Assembly: GCF_008039615.1 (NCBI RefSeq)
Contig: NZ_VDUZ01000032.1
Span: 44,892-108,891 of the forward strand
Length of the DNA: 64,000 nucleotides
Direction: 5' to 3'
DNA from: Vineibacter terrae
Lineage (GTDB): Bacteria; Pseudomonadota; Alphaproteobacteria; Reyranellales; Reyranellaceae
A program made the translations under genes and the position numbers. Positions within the stretch are counted from its first letter, which is position 1. Each line of letters begins with the position of its first letter. This document shows positions 7,479 to 17,038 of this stretch, one piece after another. The notes beneath the pieces are model-generated. The model searched no databases and was not told where the DNA came from. It saw only the letters and a program-made list of their open reading frames with translations.

Positions 7479-10400
7479 ATGAAAATGGGTGGATCGATGA
7501 TTTCCGCTCGCTTCGGCGTCGAGGGCGATGAGGCCGTCGAAAAGGCGCTGAAGAAGATCGAGGACGGTTCGCGGGCCGCGGCACAGGGTTTCAAGGAGGC
7601 TGGCGACGCCGGCACGGCGAGCGCCGATCAGATCACGCGGGCGCTCAAGACCGTCGAGGAGGGTGAGCGCCAGCTCGCGGCCGCCTTCAAGGATGCGCTC
7701 GAGTCGGGCCGCACCACCGCCGACCAGATGCGAACCGCGCTGGAGGATCTCGGCGGCAAGGCCGGCGCCGCTAGCGGGCAGATCGGCGACGCGGCGCGGC
7801 GCGCCAATTCGGCGCTCGGGGAACTGAACCTCGGCGCGGTCACGGCTGGCAGCACGATCGGCAACGTGCTGGGCGAGGCCGTGACGCGTGCGGCTGGGGC
7901 GATCGTCGACCTCGGCAAGAGCGTGTTCGCGGCCTACGGCCAGATGAAGGACCTGGCCGAGCAGACGGGCCTCACCATCGCCCAGATCCAGGCTTGGCGG
8001 CAGGTGGTGGCCAAGAGCGGCGAGGACGTCGACATCCTCAACCGGGTCATGGTCGTCGCCAGCCGCAATATCGGCTTGGTGGCCGAAGGCAACCAGCGGC
8101 TGACGGCTGTCCTGGACCGCCTCGGCGTCGGCGTGCTGAGGGCGGACGGCAGCCTGCGCGATTTCAACGGCATCGTGCGCGATATCATCGACGCCATGGC
8201 GCGCCTCGATGACCAGGCGACGCGCAATGCGCTGGGTGCGCAGTTCTTCGGCACGGGGTGGATCAAGCTTGCCGACGCGTTCAAGGACGGCGTCAAGGAT
8301 GTCGACGCTGCCACGGATGCACTCGTTCGGCATCGTGCACTGATCGACGAGGGCGCGCGCGAGAAGATTGAGGCGCTGACAAAAGTCGTCAACAGCTCCA
8401 GCGAGGCGTGGAAGGGGCTAGCTCTCAACATCGTTGCGGGCGCGTCGCCAGCGCTGATCCAGGTGGCCAAGGATGCGGAAGGGGCGACAACCAGCTTCTC
8501 GAAATTTCTTGAGGTTGTGTCCAAGTGGGGTGGAGGTCTACCCAGCCTGTCGGGCGTGCTGGGATTTCAGTTCGGTCTCTCGCTCACGTCGCCGCAGTAC
8601 GGGCCGCCGACGCCCACTGGGTCGCAGGCATCGCCACGCACGCGCGAAGCGCAGCTCGAGGCTGAGCTGGTCGCTTCGCTCAAGCATCACGGTGGAGAGA
8701 CGATCGATTCGGCGCGCATTCGTGCCGCGCTGAATAAGGTCCGTGACGAAATTCTCCGTGTTGCATCGGATGAAGTGTCCGAGGCGTTGTCGGTCCACTT
8801 TTACGACAATTCGCCTGGCACAAGTCGCGGCTACTTCAATCCTGGCAAGTCTGAACCCTATGGCCCGCCGCTGCCGCCAGGCTGGGGCAAGCGCGGCGGT
8901 GGTGGTGGCGGTTCGGTCGATCAGACGGCGAAGGAATACGAGCGGGCAAAGGAGGCGCTCGACAAGTACCTGGACTCGCTGGCGCGCGAATCGGACCTCA
9001 GCGATGAGAGCGCGCGCGAACGCGCCGGCCATGTCGCCGAGCTGAAGGCCGAGGAGCTGGCACGCGCCAAGGTCCTGCGCATGACCGAGGATCAGATCCA
9101 GGCGGTCGGCGAGGAGGCGAAGGCGCGGGCGCTGGCGGCGTACGACTCAAAGAAGGCGCAGGAGGATCAGCGGCGCGCGTCTGAGCAGGCGCAGCGCGAG
9201 ATGGAGCGGATGGCCGAGCGCGAGGCGCAGCTGCTGCAGCAGCCGGCCGAGCAGGCGATCCGCAACGTCTATTCGCTGACCACCGACATCTTCAAGGACG
9301 CGATGTCGGGCAACCTGGACAGCTGGGAGGACTTCTGGAAGCGGGCCAAGGATATCGGGCGGCAGTATCTCGCTGAGCTGGCGACGCTGCTCGTGATCCG
9401 CCCGCTCATCCAGCCGCTGATCAGTGTCGCGGGCCTCGGCGGCCTGGTGCCCGGCGGCATGGGCGGCGGTGCCGCTGGTGGTGTGGGCGGCGGCATCGGG
9501 TCGATCGGCGCCGGCGTGCCGTACCCGTCGGCCGGCGCATCGCTCGGCGGTGGCGGTCTGCTCGGGGGTATGCCCGGCGGCGGCCTGTTTGGCGGCAGTG
9601 GTGATCTGTTCGGCCTCGGCGGCTTCCTGCGCACACCGTTGTTCGGTGGCTCGCTGGGATCGGTGGCGTCGTTCGAAGGTGTCATCCCCGGCATGACCGG
9701 GGCGGAAGCCTACAACTATATCTCCGGTCTTCCGGGGCAGAGCGCTGGTTTGACGGTCGGCGGTGCGCTCGCCGGCATCGGCTCGATCGGCCTCGGCGCG
9801 TACAGCTTGAGCCAGGGCAACACGATCGGCGGCATCTCGGGTATCCTCGGCGGCGGCCTCGGGCTCCTCGGCGCGGCGGTGCCGGCGCTGGGCTTCCTCG
9901 GTCCCGTGGGGATGGGGATCGGGCTGATCGGCGGGTTGCTGGGCGGCCTGCTGGGCAAGAAGCCCAAGACGCCACAGGAGGTCACCAACATCAGCTTCGC
10001 CGGCGGCGCCATGTCGTCGGCCATGGCGATGAGCCGCGGCCGCTCGCTGGGCACCACCGGCCAGGCGGCGTCGGGCTTCACCGATGCGTTCGGCGAGCTG
10101 CTGTCCGGCTACGGCCTGTCGCTGGGGCCAGGGGCGATCGGCGGCTACATCCTCAACTCGGTGGGAAAAAACACCGGCAACCAGTTCATCGTCGGGCTGG
10201 GTGACTATAACCGCGATCCGCGCGAGAGCCGGGCCGGCCTGCGCTCGCCCGAGGAGGCGATCGGCGTGCTGGCCGGCCTGCTGCTGCGCGAGAACGCGCG
10301 CGGCGGCACGCTCGGCGGCGCCGGCTTCACGCCGACGGTGTCGCAGATCGTCCAGAACACCGACCTCGACTCGCTGGATGCGATCAAGGCGGCGCTTGAT

Positions 10401-11606
10401 TTCGCGCCGGTGTTCGACGACCTGCAGAAGGGCACGCAGAACGTCACGGCGATGGACCGGGCGCTGCGCGAGCTCGACAAGCAGTACGATGCCGTCGCCG
10501 CGCAGACGCGGCAGTACGGCCTCGATGTCGGCCTGGTCGAGAAGCGCCGCCAGGAAGCGATCGCCCAGCTCGCCATTGACGCCAATGCCGATTATCGCCG
10601 CCGCGAGATCGGCCTGACGCCGGGTGGCCAGCTGCGGCTGGCGCTGGAGGATAACGCCAAGGGCCGCGAGCAGGCGCTGAAGGAGGCGGCGACGCTCAAC
10701 GCGGTGAGCGGCGTGCTGGTCGATATCAACCAGATCGAGCGCACCTTCGCGGCCGAGCGCAAGGCGATCATCGACCAGGCGCTGGGCACGACGCTTCAGG
10801 ACCTGGCGCGCGGCACGGACACCATCACCGCAGCCGAGCTCGCCGTGCGCGGCCTCAACCAGCAATTCGATAACCTGGCCGGCCTGGCTGAGGCGGCGGG
10901 CGGGAATGTCGGCCTCGTGCGCATCCGGGCGCAGGAGGCGATCAACAAGCTGGCAACCGATGTCAATGCCGACTATCGCCGCCGCTCGCTGCTGATGACG
11001 CCGGAAGGGCAGCTGCAGGTCGCGCTCGAGGATCTCGAGGTCGAGCGCAAGGCGGCGATCGCCAACGCGCAGTACCTCAACCAGACGGTGACAGGCGCGC
11101 TCGCCGACATCGACCAGATCGAGGCCTACTACGCCGCCCGCCGCGTGCGCATCGTCGAGGACTCGAACGCCGCCATGGCGCAGTCGATGCAGGGGCTGCG
11201 GGACGTCTACAACAACATCCTGTACGGCTCGCTGAGCGGCGTCAGCCCGGGCGCGGCGGCGAGCGGTTCGCAGGCGACCTACATGGCCACGCTGGCACAG
11301 GCCCGCGGTGGCGACCGCACGGCGCTGCAGCGCCTGGGCAGCGATGCCAGCGCGTATATCACTGCGCTGGCGGGCGCGTACGGTCACGGCGAGCGCTTCG
11401 GTGCCGGCCGTGAGCAGGTCCTTGCCGACCTGGCGTCATTCCTCGGGACCCAGCCGGCCAACACCGCCGGCGGCGGGAACGCCGATCTCAGCGAAGCGGC
11501 CCGCGTCATCGCCCAGCAGTCCGAGCTCATCGACCAGCTCACCGCCCAGGTCGAGGTGCTGACAGACCAGATGGCGTTGTTCCTCGCGCAACAGAGACGG
11601 TCCTGA
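7479..11606 (+). CDS. Tail tape measure protein
   Basis: 1375-residue protein, by far the longest in the prophage. It fixes tail length and is ejected into the host envelope on infection. The N-terminal 500 residues are helical with phage-tail-measure repeats (ALKTVEEGERQLAAAFKDAL and similar). A Gly/Leu-rich hydrophobic zone at about residues 645-850 would supply membrane-active segments. The C-terminal third carries internal helical repeats: 'ANADYRRR...LTPGGQL' near residue 1030 recurs as 'VNADYRRR...MTPEGQL' near 1165. Start may be ATG 7479, 7485 or 7497 (MISARFG); the last has the more family-like N-terminus. Confidence 0.9.
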   Translation: MKMGGSMISARFGVEGDEAVEKALKKIEDGSRAAAQGFKEAGDAGTASADQITRALKTVEEGERQLAAAFKDALESGRTTADQMRTALEDLGGKAGAASGQIGDAARRANSALGELNLGAVTAGSTIGNVLGEAVTRAAGAIVDLGKSVFAAYGQMKDLAEQTGLTIAQIQAWRQVVAKSGEDVDILNRVMVVASRNIGLVAEGNQRLTAVLDRLGVGVLRADGSLRDFNGIVRDIIDAMARLDDQATRNALGAQFFGTGWIKLADAFKDGVKDVDAATDALVRHRALIDEGAREKIEALTKVVNSSSEAWKGLALNIVAGASPALIQVAKDAEGATTSFSKFLEVVSKWGGGLPSLSGVLGFQFGLSLTSPQYGPPTPTGSQASPRTREAQLEAELVASLKHHGGETIDSARIRAALNKVRDEILRVASDEVSEALSVHFYDNSPGTSRGYFNPGKSEPYGPPLPPGWGKRGGGGGGSVDQTAKEYERAKEALDKYLDSLARESDLSDESARERAGHVAELKAEELARAKVLRMTEDQIQAVGEEAKARALAAYDSKKAQEDQRRASEQAQREMERMAEREAQLLQQPAEQAIRNVYSLTTDIFKDAMSGNLDSWEDFWKRAKDIGRQYLAELATLLVIRPLIQPLISVAGLGGLVPGGMGGGAAGGVGGGIGSIGAGVPYPSAGASLGGGGLLGGMPGGGLFGGSGDLFGLGGFLRTPLFGGSLGSVASFEGVIPGMTGAEAYNYISGLPGQSAGLTVGGALAGIGSIGLGAYSLSQGNTIGGISGILGGGLGLLGAAVPALGFLGPVGMGIGLIGGLLGGLLGKKPKTPQEVTNISFAGGAMSSAMAMSRGRSLGTTGQAASGFTDAFGELLSGYGLSLGPGAIGGYILNSVGKNTGNQFIVGLGDYNRDPRESRAGLRSPEEAIGVLAGLLLRENARGGTLGGAGFTPTVSQIVQNTDLDSLDAIKAALDFAPVFDDLQKGTQNVTAMDRALRELDKQYDAVAAQTRQYGLDVGLVEKRRQEAIAQLAIDANADYRRREIGLTPGGQLRLALEDNAKGREQALKEAATLNAVSGVLVDINQIERTFAAERKAIIDQALGTTLQDLARGTDTITAAELAVRGLNQQFDNLAGLAEAAGGNVGLVRIRAQEAINKLATDVNADYRRRSLLMTPEGQLQVALEDLEVERKAAIANAQYLNQTVTGALADIDQIEAYYAARRVRIVEDSNAAMAQSMQGLRDVYNNILYGSLSGVSPGAAASGSQATYMATLAQARGGDRTALQRLGSDASAYITALAGAYGHGERFGAGREQVLADLASFLGTQPANTAGGGNADLSEAARVIAQQSELIDQLTAQVEVLTDQMALFLAQQRRS

Positions 11607-13300
11607 TGACGATCCAGCTCATGTACCCGCCCTATCCGGCGGGCACGATCGACTATCCCGGCGGGACGCTGGAGGTCCAGGTCAACGAGGTCGTGACGTA
11701 TCAGGACTTCTCGCCGGCGGACAACCAGGCGCTGCTGATGATCGCCTATCCGTGGGACCCGGTGTCCGGCGCGCCGGCGATCGTGCCGGCGTCGACGCAC
11801 GGCTACAACTCGTTCGCCCGGAACGTCGATGATCCTCTGATCTTCCTCCCTGCGACGCATTTCCCGCCGCTGCTCGCGGAGGGTTTCAACTTCGAGGACC
11901 AGCTGTTCGACGGTATCGATCCGGCCTCGGGCGCGAGCGAGTCGGGCACCGGCTTCGGTGACATCACCCTCTCCGATCCCGGCGGCGAGCTCGACGATGC
12001 CATCACGCGATATGCGTGGGACGGCCGCAGCATTTCGATCTTCCGCCCGGATTTCACGCGCATCGCGGCGCTGGGTTGCGACAAGGTGCTGTTCTCGGAC
12101 GAAGAGAAGCGGCTCAAGGTCAAGCACCGCCAAGGCAGGCTGTACGAGACGCCGCTGCTGGGGCGCTATGACGGCAGCGGCGGGCTGGGTGGCGACGCGG
12201 CGCTGAAGGGGCAGCCGATACCGCAGGCCTACGGCCGCGTGTTCAACGTCGAGCCGCGGCTGATCAATGCGGAAAAGCTGATCTACCAGTGGCACGACCG
12301 CCAGGTGAAGGCCGTCACGTCGATCCGCGACGGCGTTTCGGAGTACACGCTGACGGGCGGCAATTTCGACACATACGCCGACCTGGATGCCCTGGCGTCG
12401 GTCCCGGTAGGCCAGGCCGTCAAGGGCAGCGCCGACGGCTGCTTCCGCCTGGGGTCGGCGCCGGCATTGAGCTTGCGGCTCGATGGCTGGGGTGATGACG
12501 AGAACCTGCTGCTGCACGGCATCTCGAGCATGGTGCAGTTCTACCAGGAGACGCGGGCCAACATCCTGCGCCGCATCGCGGTGTCCCGGGGACCTGACCC
12601 CGTGAAGGACTCCAGCACCCTGGCGATCGCGGCCGACGTCGACAACGCAGCCTTCTTCCGGATGAACGTGCTGCAGCCGGGGCCGGTGGGCTTCTATTTC
12701 GACAGCGATATCTCCATCGGGGCGGCGTGCGACAGGATCATGGCCGGCTGCCTTGGATGGTGGCGCATCGGGCTCAACGCCAAGTTGACGGTGAACCAGC
12801 TCGACAGGCAGACGCGGGCCGACTTCGTCATCGACCACCCGGCCGATACGAAGGGCACGCCCGAGATGATGGCCTGGTCGCCGCCGCGCTGGAAAACGCG
12901 GGTCGGCTGGCGGCACAACTGGGCGCCGCAGCTCAAGAGCGAGCTCGGCGCGGCGACGGCGAGCCAGCAGCTTCTGTACGGCGAAGAATGGACATACGTC
13001 CAGGCGCAGGACGATGCCGTGCAGCTGCTGCATGCCCAGGCGCCGGATGTGCCGATCGCCGGCGAGTACGCGCTGGAGGGCGACGCGGTCGCCGAGGCCG
13101 TCCGGCAGCAGGCGCTGCTCGGCGTCGATCGCCAGCGCTGGCGCATCCCCGTGCGGCTCGATCCGTTCGCCGACGTGCTCGGCCGCGTCTGCCAAGTGCG
13201 GGGCTACACCCGCTATGGGCTGGAGGCGCGCCTGATGACGGTGGTGCGCGTCGAAGCGGTGGCCGGCCTCAACTACGTCACGCTGGACCTGTGGGGCTGA
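11606..13300 (+). CDS. Tail tip / baseplate protein
   Basis: 564-residue protein whose ATG overlaps the tape measure stop (TGATG), so translation is coupled. It is beta-rich and Asp/Gly-rich with a mid-protein segment (DITLSDPGGELDD, then DGRSISIFRPDF) typical of distal-tail and hub-like proteins of alphaproteobacterial siphoviruses. The last quarter (GEYALEGDAVAEAVRQQALLG...LDPFADVLGRVCQV) resembles the late domain of gp27/hub-like folds. It would sit at the tail tip around the tape measure end. The exact tip component cannot be fixed from sequence alone. Confidence 0.6.
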   Translation: MTIQLMYPPYPAGTIDYPGGTLEVQVNEVVTYQDFSPADNQALLMIAYPWDPVSGAPAIVPASTHGYNSFARNVDDPLIFLPATHFPPLLAEGFNFEDQLFDGIDPASGASESGTGFGDITLSDPGGELDDAITRYAWDGRSISIFRPDFTRIAALGCDKVLFSDEEKRLKVKHRQGRLYETPLLGRYDGSGGLGGDAALKGQPIPQAYGRVFNVEPRLINAEKLIYQWHDRQVKAVTSIRDGVSEYTLTGGNFDTYADLDALASVPVGQAVKGSADGCFRLGSAPALSLRLDGWGDDENLLLHGISSMVQFYQETRANILRRIAVSRGPDPVKDSSTLAIAADVDNAAFFRMNVLQPGPVGFYFDSDISIGAACDRIMAGCLGWWRIGLNAKLTVNQLDRQTRADFVIDHPADTKGTPEMMAWSPPRWKTRVGWRHNWAPQLKSELGAATASQQLLYGEEWTYVQAQDDAVQLLHAQAPDVPIAGEYALEGDAVAEAVRQQALLGVDRQRWRIPVRLDPFADVLGRVCQVRGYTRYGLEARLMTVVRVEAVAGLNYVTLDLWG

Positions 13301-13301
13301 C

Positions 13302-14093
13302 ATGGCGCGTGCGCTCTTCCTGTCACCGCGGTCGATCGGCGAGGCGACGCTCACCGCGTCGTCCGAGGCGTTTCCCGTCGGCAACCTGAAGCTGGCGGCG
13401 CAACCCTCGAAGGTCTGGCGCTCGGCGACGTCGAACCCCTGGGTCGTCATCGACATGGGCGCTGCCGTCGCCGTCGACACGCTGGCGATGGTGGGCGTGA
13501 CGTTCGGCGGGGGCGACTTCTGGCAGCTGCGCGGGGCCTCGTCACAGGCCAACCTCACGGCCGCGCCGGGCTACGATTCGACGAGCGTGTCGGTGTGGCC
13601 GGTGACGGGCAAGCCGGCCGATGCCGGCTGGCTGCAGCACACATGCCTGCTGCGGTTGCCGTCGGTCCAGACCTTCCGGTGGTGGCGCATCGATTTCGCC
13701 GGCACCCTCGTGCAGGCCGGCGTGCTGCTGCTGGACAAGGCGATCACGCCGTCCGTGAACTTCTCGCGCGGCTGGGAACTCGGCGACGAGCCCGCCGACA
13801 GGGTCGTGCCGACGCCGTACGGACGCACCCTGGTCGAGCCGCGCGACAACCCGCGGGTCAAGTCGCTGCCCTGGAACCTGCTGACCGAGGCCGATGCGAT
13901 GGCGGCCGGCGGCATGGGCGACCTGCTGCGCGAGCGCGGCACGGCGAAACCGTTCCTGCTGTGCCTGGACCCCGAGGCCACGACCTACCTGCACCAGTAC
14001 ACAATCTACGGCCTGCGCGTCGGCCAGCGCCGCCTGGCGAGCCCCTTCCGCCGCCGTCATTCGACCACCCTCCAGATCCGCGAGCTGCTCTGA
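13302..14093 (+). CDS. Tail tip protein with a discoidin-like beta domain
   Basis: 263-residue protein directly after the preceding tip gene. Residues 15-130 have the order of a galactose-binding/discoidin-like jelly roll (SEAFPVGNLK..., WVVIDMGAAVAVDTLAMVGV, TFRWWRIDFAG), as found in phage tail proteins that touch cell-surface glycans. The C-terminal part (LPWNLLTEADAM...) is more helical. Likely a structural or receptor-adjacent tail component. Family assignment is tentative and rests on strand pattern and position. Confidence 0.5.
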   Translation: MARALFLSPRSIGEATLTASSEAFPVGNLKLAAQPSKVWRSATSNPWVVIDMGAAVAVDTLAMVGVTFGGGDFWQLRGASSQANLTAAPGYDSTSVSVWPVTGKPADAGWLQHTCLLRLPSVQTFRWWRIDFAGTLVQAGVLLLDKAITPSVNFSRGWELGDEPADRVVPTPYGRTLVEPRDNPRVKSLPWNLLTEADAMAAGGMGDLLRERGTAKPFLLCLDPEATTYLHQYTIYGLRVGQRRLASPFRRRHSTTLQIRELL

Positions 14094-14094
14094 C

Positions 14095-14316
14095 ATGAAG
14101 GAAATCTGGCTGACGCTCTGGGTGCTGTCCGGAGCGTTCGAGGCGCCCGATGGCGCGCCCGTGTTGGTGCACGAGGTTTTCACCGAGCGCGCCGACTGCG
14201 AGGCGCGGCGCCGCCTGATCGCGCCACAACTGCGCTGCGTGGCCGAGCCGTGGGCGCCGCGCGACGTGTGGCCGCGGCCGCTCGAGCGTCGTGGCCCGCA
14301 GCAGGTCACGAGGTAG
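14095..14316 (+). CDS. Small phage protein of unknown function
   Basis: 73-residue protein starting one base after the previous gene's stop codon. A short hydrophobic N-terminus (IWLTLWVLSGAF) could be a signal or membrane anchor. The remainder is Arg/Glu-rich with two cysteines (DCEARRR and LRCVAEPW) that could form a disulfide if exported. It precedes the probable fibre gene. Such tiny secreted proteins in tail modules sometimes act in superinfection control, but nothing here proves that. Confidence 0.5.
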   Translation: MKEIWLTLWVLSGAFEAPDGAPVLVHEVFTERADCEARRRLIAPQLRCVAEPWAPRDVWPRPLERRGPQQVTR

Positions 14317-14322
14317 TCCGCC

Positions 14323-15168
14323 ATGGCCGAGCAGAGCGACGATTTCGTGCTGCAGCAGTCGACCACCACGGGGCTTGGTGACTACATCATCCCGTCGGCG
14401 GTATCTGGTTTCCGCACCTTCCTGGCTGTGTTCGGCAACGGCGGCGTTGCCGAGTATGTCGCGAGGCTGCCCGACTACTCGAAATGGGAGCACGGGTGGG
14501 GCGTCGTTTCCAACGCTAGCGGCGGGCGGATCACCCGCAACCTGCTGCGCTCGAGCACGGGCTCGCTGATCGACTGGCAGGCGGGCGACGCCATGCGCGT
14601 GGTCCACACCATCACCTCGGCCGATCGCCTGTGGCAGCTGCGGCGCAAGCATTACGGCTCCACCGAGCCGCCCTTGAAGCAGAAGGGCATGGACTGGCTG
14701 GACAGCACCGGCGCGCCGACCGGCACGGCGCACAAGCTGTGGGATGGGACGCAGTGGATCACGGTCGGCACGCTGAACGAGACGACGCACAAGTACCTGC
14801 GAAACCTCACCGATGATTTTCCGGCATGGACTGCCTATACGCCGGTCGTCACATCTTCCGTCGGCAGTTTTACATCGGTGTCGGCCAGCGGCTCCTACAT
14901 ACAGAGGGGCAAGCTCGTTGCGTTTCGAACGATCGTCACGATCACGACGAACGGGACGGCAGCTGGCGGTGTAGAGCTTACCCATCCGGTCGCGCCGATC
15001 GGGCCGCAGCAGAATTGTTCAGCGCACGCCAATGGACCAAGCAACTTCACGTGCTGGGCATCTATTCTGGCGTCGCCGGCGAAGCTCATTCTCCTGAAAT
15101 ACGATGGCACCTATCCAGGTGCCAGCGGCATGAGCCTGTACGCCAATGGCGTCTATGAGGCCGCGTGA
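14323..15168 (+). CDS. Probable tail fibre or receptor-binding protein
   Basis: 281-residue protein at the end of the tail module, where receptor-binding genes lie. Residues 1-150 are fibre-like: LQQSTTTGLGDYIIPSA at the N-terminus, then KLWDGTQWITVGTLN, a common phage fibre connector. The C-terminal 110 residues are Ser/Thr/Gly-rich beta (VTSSVGSFTSVSASGSYIQRGK...) and are encoded with clearly less GC-rich codons than the first half. That pattern is expected where a host-range domain has been exchanged between phages. A short possible chaperone-like gene follows. Confidence 0.62.
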   Translation: MAEQSDDFVLQQSTTTGLGDYIIPSAVSGFRTFLAVFGNGGVAEYVARLPDYSKWEHGWGVVSNASGGRITRNLLRSSTGSLIDWQAGDAMRVVHTITSADRLWQLRRKHYGSTEPPLKQKGMDWLDSTGAPTGTAHKLWDGTQWITVGTLNETTHKYLRNLTDDFPAWTAYTPVVTSSVGSFTSVSASGSYIQRGKLVAFRTIVTITTNGTAAGGVELTHPVAPIGPQQNCSAHANGPSNFTCWASILASPAKLILLKYDGTYPGASGMSLYANGVYEAA

Positions 15169-15169
15169 C

Positions 15170-15373
15170 ATGACCCGCCTTGTGAAGGTCGTAGATGGCA
15201 AGTTGGTCGAGATGACCGAGGAAGAGGAAGCGCGGTCGCGCGCCGAGAATGCCTGTGTGCAGATGAAGACGGTCAAGGCGTTGACTGATCTGCTGGTCGC
15301 CAAAGGGATCATCACCCAAACCGAGGTCGACGCGGCCTTGAAAACTCAATCCGTAGGCGTCGTCAGGGGGTAG
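15170..15373 (+). CDS. Small fibre-associated protein, unknown function
   Basis: 67-residue acidic helical protein beginning one base after the fibre gene stop. The middle (TEEEEARSRAENACVQ) is strongly charged, and the C-terminal half (ALTDLLVAKGIITQTEVDAAL) is a helix-turn-helix-like hairpin also seen in small fibre-associated proteins. Close coupling to the fibre gene suggests a fibre assembly partner. This is inference only. Confidence 0.5.
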   Translation: MTRLVKVVDGKLVEMTEEEEARSRAENACVQMKTVKALTDLLVAKGIITQTEVDAALKTQSVGVVRG

Positions 15374-15375
15374 GC

Positions 15376-15744
15376 ATGGACATCGGTGAGGTCGTTGGAG
15401 CGCTCGGCGTCAAGCTGTCGACGGCGCTGGCCGGCCTGGCCGGCGGCGTGGCACGCGTCGTGTTCATGAGCCAGGCCAACGCCATGAGCTGGAAGCGCGG
15501 CATGAGCCTGATCGCGCTGGGCGCGATCAGCGCGAGCTACCTGACGCCGCTGGTTGGGCTGGTGATCACGGTGGCGCCGGATGGCGCGCTCGATCGCGCC
15601 CTGGCTTTCGTCATCGGTCTGCTGTCGATGACGCTGATCGAGCTGGTGCTGCGGCTGGCCGACTGGTTCCGCGAGGATCCGCGGCGGGTGCTCGACTTCC
15701 TGCGGCCGGGCAGCACGCGTCCACCGACGGGAGGCCAGTCATGA
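15376..15744 (+). CDS. Holin-like membrane protein
   Basis: 122-residue protein with two to three predicted transmembrane segments: about residues 8-32, 42-66 (SLIALGAISASYLTPLVGLVI) and 75-98 (ALAFVIGLLSMTLIELVL). A charged C-terminal tail follows. It opens the lysis module, and its stop overlaps the next start (ATGA). Size and topology fit a class I holin that forms membrane lesions to release endolysin. Three membrane proteins lie in this module, so which is the holin and which the antiholin is unclear. Confidence 0.55.
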   Translation: MDIGEVVGALGVKLSTALAGLAGGVARVVFMSQANAMSWKRGMSLIALGAISASYLTPLVGLVITVAPDGALDRALAFVIGLLSMTLIELVLRLADWFREDPRRVLDFLRPGSTRPPTGGQS

Positions 15745-16007
15745 TGGACGCAGGGCTGTGGGCACTGTGGGTCGCCAACGCGGTGACATCGCTGGCGATC
15801 GCAGTCTGTGCGCTGTGGTACCTCCTTGAGAAGGCGCGCGGCCACCCGCTGTGGCTGCGCCTCTGCCTCTATGGCGCCGTCGTTGGCGGCCTCTTCAACA
15901 TCATCGCCTGGCCCTATGACATCGAGCTCGGTCAGGTTGCCATCAATGCCGGCTTCGCCGGCACCATGATCTACCGCCTGCGCCGCCGCCGACTACTGGC
16001 GCGCTGA
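15741..16007 (+). CDS. Small membrane protein, holin or antiholin candidate
   Basis: 88-residue protein overlapping the preceding gene by four bases. Three hydrophobic stretches are visible (residues 4-27, 38-58 and 64-80) with basic ends and an Arg-rich C-terminus (YRLRRRRLLAR). This is a holin-type layout with a cytoplasmic positive tail. It ends 26 bases before the endolysin gene. Confidence 0.5.
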   Translation: MMDAGLWALWVANAVTSLAIAVCALWYLLEKARGHPLWLRLCLYGAVVGGLFNIIAWPYDIELGQVAINAGFAGTMIYRLRRRRLLAR

Positions 16008-16033
16008 CTGGCACCCATCATCGGAGCTTCACC

Positions 16034-17026
16034 ATGCTTGTGACCCGCGAGCAGCTCGCGGCAATCATGCCGCGCGCCCATGCGACCGGTCGTGCCGAGC
16101 TTTGGCTGCCGTCGCTCAATGCCCAGATGCCGGCCTACCGCATCGATCGGGAACGCCGCATCGAGATGTTCCTGGCGACGATCGCTGAGGAAACCGGCGA
16201 GCTGCAGGTGCAGGCGGAGAACCTGAGCTATACAGGCGAACGGCTTTACGAGCTGTTCGCTGGCACGTTTCGCGATCTGGCCCAGGCCCGCGCGGTCGCG
16301 GCCCAAGGGCCGGAAGCCATCGCGAACTGGATCTATGCCGATGCGCGGCGATCGCCGGGTTTTCGTCTGGGCAACAACGCGCCGGACGATGGTTGGCGCT
16401 ACCGCGGCCGTGGGCCCATGCAGCTCACGGGAAAGGCCAATTACTTCCGCTTTTTTGCTGCTGTCGGCATGCCGCTGGACACCGATCCGGACTACCTGCT
16501 GACGCCCGAAGGCGGTGCCCAGAGCGCAGCGCACTTCTGGGCTGCGAACGGCTGCAATGAGATCGCGGACAGCGGCGACTTCACGGCCTTGACCAGGAGA
16601 GTCAACGGCGGGCTGATCAATCTCGCTACGCGCCAGTATTACTGGGATCGCGCCCAGGCCGCGATCGGCGAGACGCCGATGCCAGAGGGCGAGGTGCCGC
16701 CGCGGCAGGCGCAGCCGCGCCTGCTGCTCGAGGGAACCACTGGCGACGACGTGCGGGCGTTGCAGGCAACGCTGAACCGTACCAGCGGCGCACCAGGCCT
16801 CGTCGAGGATGGCCACTTCGGACCGGCCACTGGGGGCGCGGTAAAGGTCTTCCAGGCTCGTGCCGGCTTGCATGTCGACGGCCTGGTCGGCCCGCTCACG
16901 CGCGCGGCGTTGGTGGCAGCGGCCGTGCCCGATAGGGCGCCGCCGGCGATGCCGACTTCCAGCGCGACACCAGCACCACGCGACTTCTGGGCCCAGCTCG
17001 GCGAGCTGCTGCGCCGTGTCTTCTGA
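16034..17026 (+). CDS. Endolysin: GH19-like lysozyme domain plus peptidoglycan-binding domain
   Basis: 330-residue lysis enzyme. Residues 1-205 follow the glycoside hydrolase 19 / chitinase-class-I-like lysozyme pattern: the catalytic Glu is expected in FLATIAEETGE near residue 55, and WRYRGRGPMQLTGKANY near residue 120 is the signature strand. Residues 230-300 form a PG_binding_1 module (GDDVRALQATLN...GHFGPATGGAVKVFQ...VDGLVGPLTRAAL). A Pro/Ala linker and short C-terminal helix end the protein. There is no signal peptide, so export depends on the adjacent holin. It would cleave cell-wall glycan strands. Confidence 0.85.
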   Translation: MLVTREQLAAIMPRAHATGRAELWLPSLNAQMPAYRIDRERRIEMFLATIAEETGELQVQAENLSYTGERLYELFAGTFRDLAQARAVAAQGPEAIANWIYADARRSPGFRLGNNAPDDGWRYRGRGPMQLTGKANYFRFFAAVGMPLDTDPDYLLTPEGGAQSAAHFWAANGCNEIADSGDFTALTRRVNGGLINLATRQYYWDRAQAAIGETPMPEGEVPPRQAQPRLLLEGTTGDDVRALQATLNRTSGAPGLVEDGHFGPATGGAVKVFQARAGLHVDGLVGPLTRAALVAAAVPDRAPPAMPTSSATPAPRDFWAQLGELLRRVF

Positions 17027-17038
17027 GGAGAGGACATC

